A stretch of DNA of 7,493 nt, taken from NCBI GenBank assembly GCA_002501535.1, contig DLTY01000026.1, positions 1 through 7,493 of the forward strand, given 5' to 3'. The stretch's first letter is position 1; every line of letters starts with the position of its first letter. A program made the position numbers and the translations under genes. The stretch comes from a bacterium UBP7_UBA7824 (GTDB lineage Bacteria > UBP7 > UBA6624). Of this stretch, positions 6,168 to 7,493 are shown one piece after another. Under the pieces are notes generated by a model. That model ran no database searches. It saw only the letters and a program-made list of their open reading frames with translations, and had not been told where the DNA came from.

Positions 6168-6875
6168 CTAAGATTTGTCCCAATGAACTTCATTCCAAAT
6201 CTTTGTTGATTCAGGGAAGATTTCAAACATGACTTCCTTGATGGCCCTTGCGTATTCCTGAATCTCCCATTGAGCTGTTTTCTCATCTCTCAAATCCAAA
6301 AAATTCATTACTGCCTGAAAGGATGCTGTCCAATAAACTTCAGTATACTGGTTCAATGGCAATATCATTCTCGCTTGCTCTTTGCCAACTCCAAGATCCA
6401 AAAGCTGCTGGTAATAATCCTGTGAGGCATTCATGAAATTTTCAAAAACCTCTTTGGCTTTCTCTGGTTCATCAATAGAACCTTCGCTTCCTTGCTTATT
6501 GTCTTCAGATTGCCTTCTCCATCTTTCTGGCTGGTAAAAATCCTCGACTGGAACATACCTTCCACTAATTTCATTCCAGGCATGATCTTTAGTTGGATAA
6601 GATGATGAAGTTTCTATTCCTACAACATGCTTATACCATTGACGCATAACGAACTCCGGTGCTTTAACGTGAAACTGAATATACATATGTCTAAATGGCG
6701 AATAATGCTTATGAGCTGCAAGATACTTAACCAAGCCTCTGTCGGCAGAATCAAAAGTTGTTTTTCTTTTCCCAAAAGAAACCCTAGCTGAATTTACAAC
6801 AGTTAAATCAGACCCTAAAGAATCTACCACCTCAATGAAACCCTTGTCTAAAACATTTTTTTTGATTGGCTCCAT
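6168..6875 (-). CDS. thyX: Flavin-dependent thymidylate synthase (ThyX), variant motif
   Basis: ThyX makes dTMP from dUMP using methylene-tetrahydrofolate, FAD and NADPH, replacing ThyA. The 235-residue product has the ThyX core: SARVSFGK near 29-36, SPFRHMYIQFHVKAP at 59-73, RQWYKH at 78-83, NEISGRY at 101-107, LPLNQYTE at 172-179, MNFLDLR at 190-196 with the likely dUMP-binding R196, and AQWEIQEYA. The canonical signature RHRxxSxNExSxRY is altered: RHR is KHV (82-84), and about 12 extra residues separate it from NEISGRY. The usual N-x-R-S before MNF is S-F-Q-A (185-188). These changes suggest a divergent subgroup rather than a dead gene, since the frame is intact and the rest is well conserved. 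The ATG starts 3 bp after the glutaryl-CoA dehydrogenase stop. No clear ribosome-binding site is visible, so coupling to the upstream gene is likely. Confidence 0.92.
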   Translation of the reverse strand: MEPIKKNVLDKGFIEVVDSLGSDLTVVNSARVSFGKRKTTFDSADRGLVKYLAAHKHYSPFRHMYIQFHVKAPEFVMRQWYKHVVGIETSSSYPTKDHAWNEISGRYVPVEDFYQPERWRRQSEDNKQGSEGSIDEPEKAKEVFENFMNASQDYYQQLLDLGVGKEQARMILPLNQYTEVYWTASFQAVMNFLDLRDEKTAQWEIQEYARAIKEVMFEIFPESTKIWNEVHWDKS

Positions 6876-6878
6876 AAT

Positions 6879-7493
6879 TTAAGAAAAACCGTCTAGACCA
6901 GTAATCTCTCTGCCTAGTATCAATTCATGAACCTCATGAGTTCCTTCATATGTAAAAACGCTTTCCATATTTTGCGAATGCCTCATGCAGTGAAAATCAG
7001 CCAATATTCCAGACCCACCAAGTATTGACCTCGCTACTCTTGCAGCTCTTAAACCTAATTCGCAGCAAAACATTTTTGCCATTGAAACATGCTGATGTCT
7101 TAAATTGCCGCTCTCTTTCATCCTGCCAAACTGCAACATCATTATCTGACCCAATGAAATATCGGTATGCAGTTCAACAAGTTTTTTTTGTGTTAATTGG
7201 AATTGAGCAATCGGTTTATCAAATTGAACTCTTTCTTGTGAATACTTTAGTGCCTCTGCATAACAATCAGTTGCTAAACCCAAAGTTCCCCATGCAATAC
7301 CAAATCTTGCTTGATTAAGGCATGAGAGCGGTCCGCTTAATCCTTTAGCTTCAGGCAGTCTGTTTGAATCTGGAACATTAACCTTATCAAGGACAAGCTC
7401 ACTGGTTCTACTTGCTCTCAAAGAAAGCTTGCCTTCTATCTCAGGGGCACTAAATCCTGGCATTCCTTTTTCAACAACAAAACCAAGAACCTC
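6879..7493 (-). CDS. gcdH: Glutaryl-CoA dehydrogenase, C-terminal part (cut by right window edge)
   Basis: This is an acyl-CoA dehydrogenase of the glutaryl-CoA type, which oxidises and decarboxylates glutaryl-CoA to crotonyl-CoA with FAD during lysine and tryptophan breakdown. The frame is open to the window edge, giving about 204 C-terminal residues of a protein usually near 390; an ATG at 7463 is internal (EKGMPGFSAP), not the start. Family-typical segments are EIEGKLSLRAS, a GPLSCLNQARFGIAWG helix, RVQFDKPIAQFQLTQKKL, a SILGGSGI FAD-site loop, and TYEGTHEVHELILGR. The Glu in YEGTH corresponds to the catalytic base of human GCDH. The GCLN-ARYGIAWG type segment and the YEGTHDIH type ending favour GcdH over short-chain acyl-CoA dehydrogenases. 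The N-terminal Arg that binds the glutaryl carboxylate is outside the window. It is the first visible gene of a run with thyX and the EamA transporter. Confidence 0.9.
   Translation of the reverse strand, partial: EVLGFVVEKGMPGFSAPEIEGKLSLRASRTSELVLDKVNVPDSNRLPEAKGLSGPLSCLNQARFGIAWGTLGLATDCYAEALKYSQERVQFDKPIAQFQLTQKKLVELHTDISLGQIMMLQFGRMKESGNLRHQHVSMAKMFCCELGLRAARVARSILGGSGILADFHCMRHSQNMESVFTYEGTHEVHELILGREITGLDGFS

Noticed and set aside
5814..6209. Plus-strand open frame of 131 codons
   Set aside because: It is the complement of the hydrophobic transporter gene; the frame is open because of that gene's composition.
7025..7318. Plus-strand open frame of 97 codons
   Set aside because: It lies opposite the well-conserved glutaryl-CoA dehydrogenase gene and resembles no family.

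Overview
The window is an AT-rich, tightly packed stretch of bacterial chromosome. It carries eight protein genes, two of them cut by the window edges, and has almost no intergenic DNA. I see no rRNA, tRNA, CRISPR array, insertion sequence, phage gene or integrase. The Tat-type GH109-like oxidoreductase, the ThyX-type thymidylate synthase and the glutaryl-CoA dehydrogenase suggest a free-living heterotroph, possibly an uncultured aquatic bacterium of the FCB/PVC type. That placement is a guess: no phylogenetic marker is present, and the Shine-Dalgarno-like sites (AGGTGG) argue against a typical Bacteroidota translation system. Non-ATG starts are common: TTG for the amidotransferase, aroA and the transporter, and GTG for aroK.

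Left block (1-3823, all on the minus strand, read right to left): class I glutamine amidotransferase (PabA/TrpG-like), aroA, aroE, aroC, then aroK running off the left edge. Four late shikimate-pathway enzymes lie next to the amidotransferase subunit of a chorismate-using enzyme. The block therefore covers most of the path from shikimate to chorismate and its entry into aminated products (p-aminobenzoate/folate or anthranilate/tryptophan). All four junctions are the same kind of 4-base overlap, with the start codon sharing bases with the upstream TGA (TTGA, ATGA, ATGA, GTGA). This indicates one translationally coupled operon.

Middle (3824-5290): a 74-bp divergent intergenic region with a perfect 7-3-7 inverted repeat separates the aro operon from a plus-strand gene for a Gfo/Idh/MocA-fold protein. 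That protein closely resembles GH109 NAD-dependent glycosidases and has an N-terminal twin-arginine motif. It ends 28 bp from the convergent transporter gene, and a small hairpin lies in that gap.

Right block (5291-7493, minus strand): partial glutaryl-CoA dehydrogenase (runs off the right edge), thyX, then an EamA-family 10-TM transporter. Gaps of 3 and 4 bp suggest co-transcription, although the three functions share no obvious pathway.

Nothing here looks like a wholly new system. The points that merit a second look are sequence-level. The EPSP synthase carries Ala at the glyphosate-site Gly96 position and lacks the usual Gln171-type residue. ThyX has a broken RHR motif plus an insertion. 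The amidotransferase has Asp in place of the triad Glu. The overlap pattern in the aro operon is unusually uniform, and the divergent promoter region contains an operator-like dyad.
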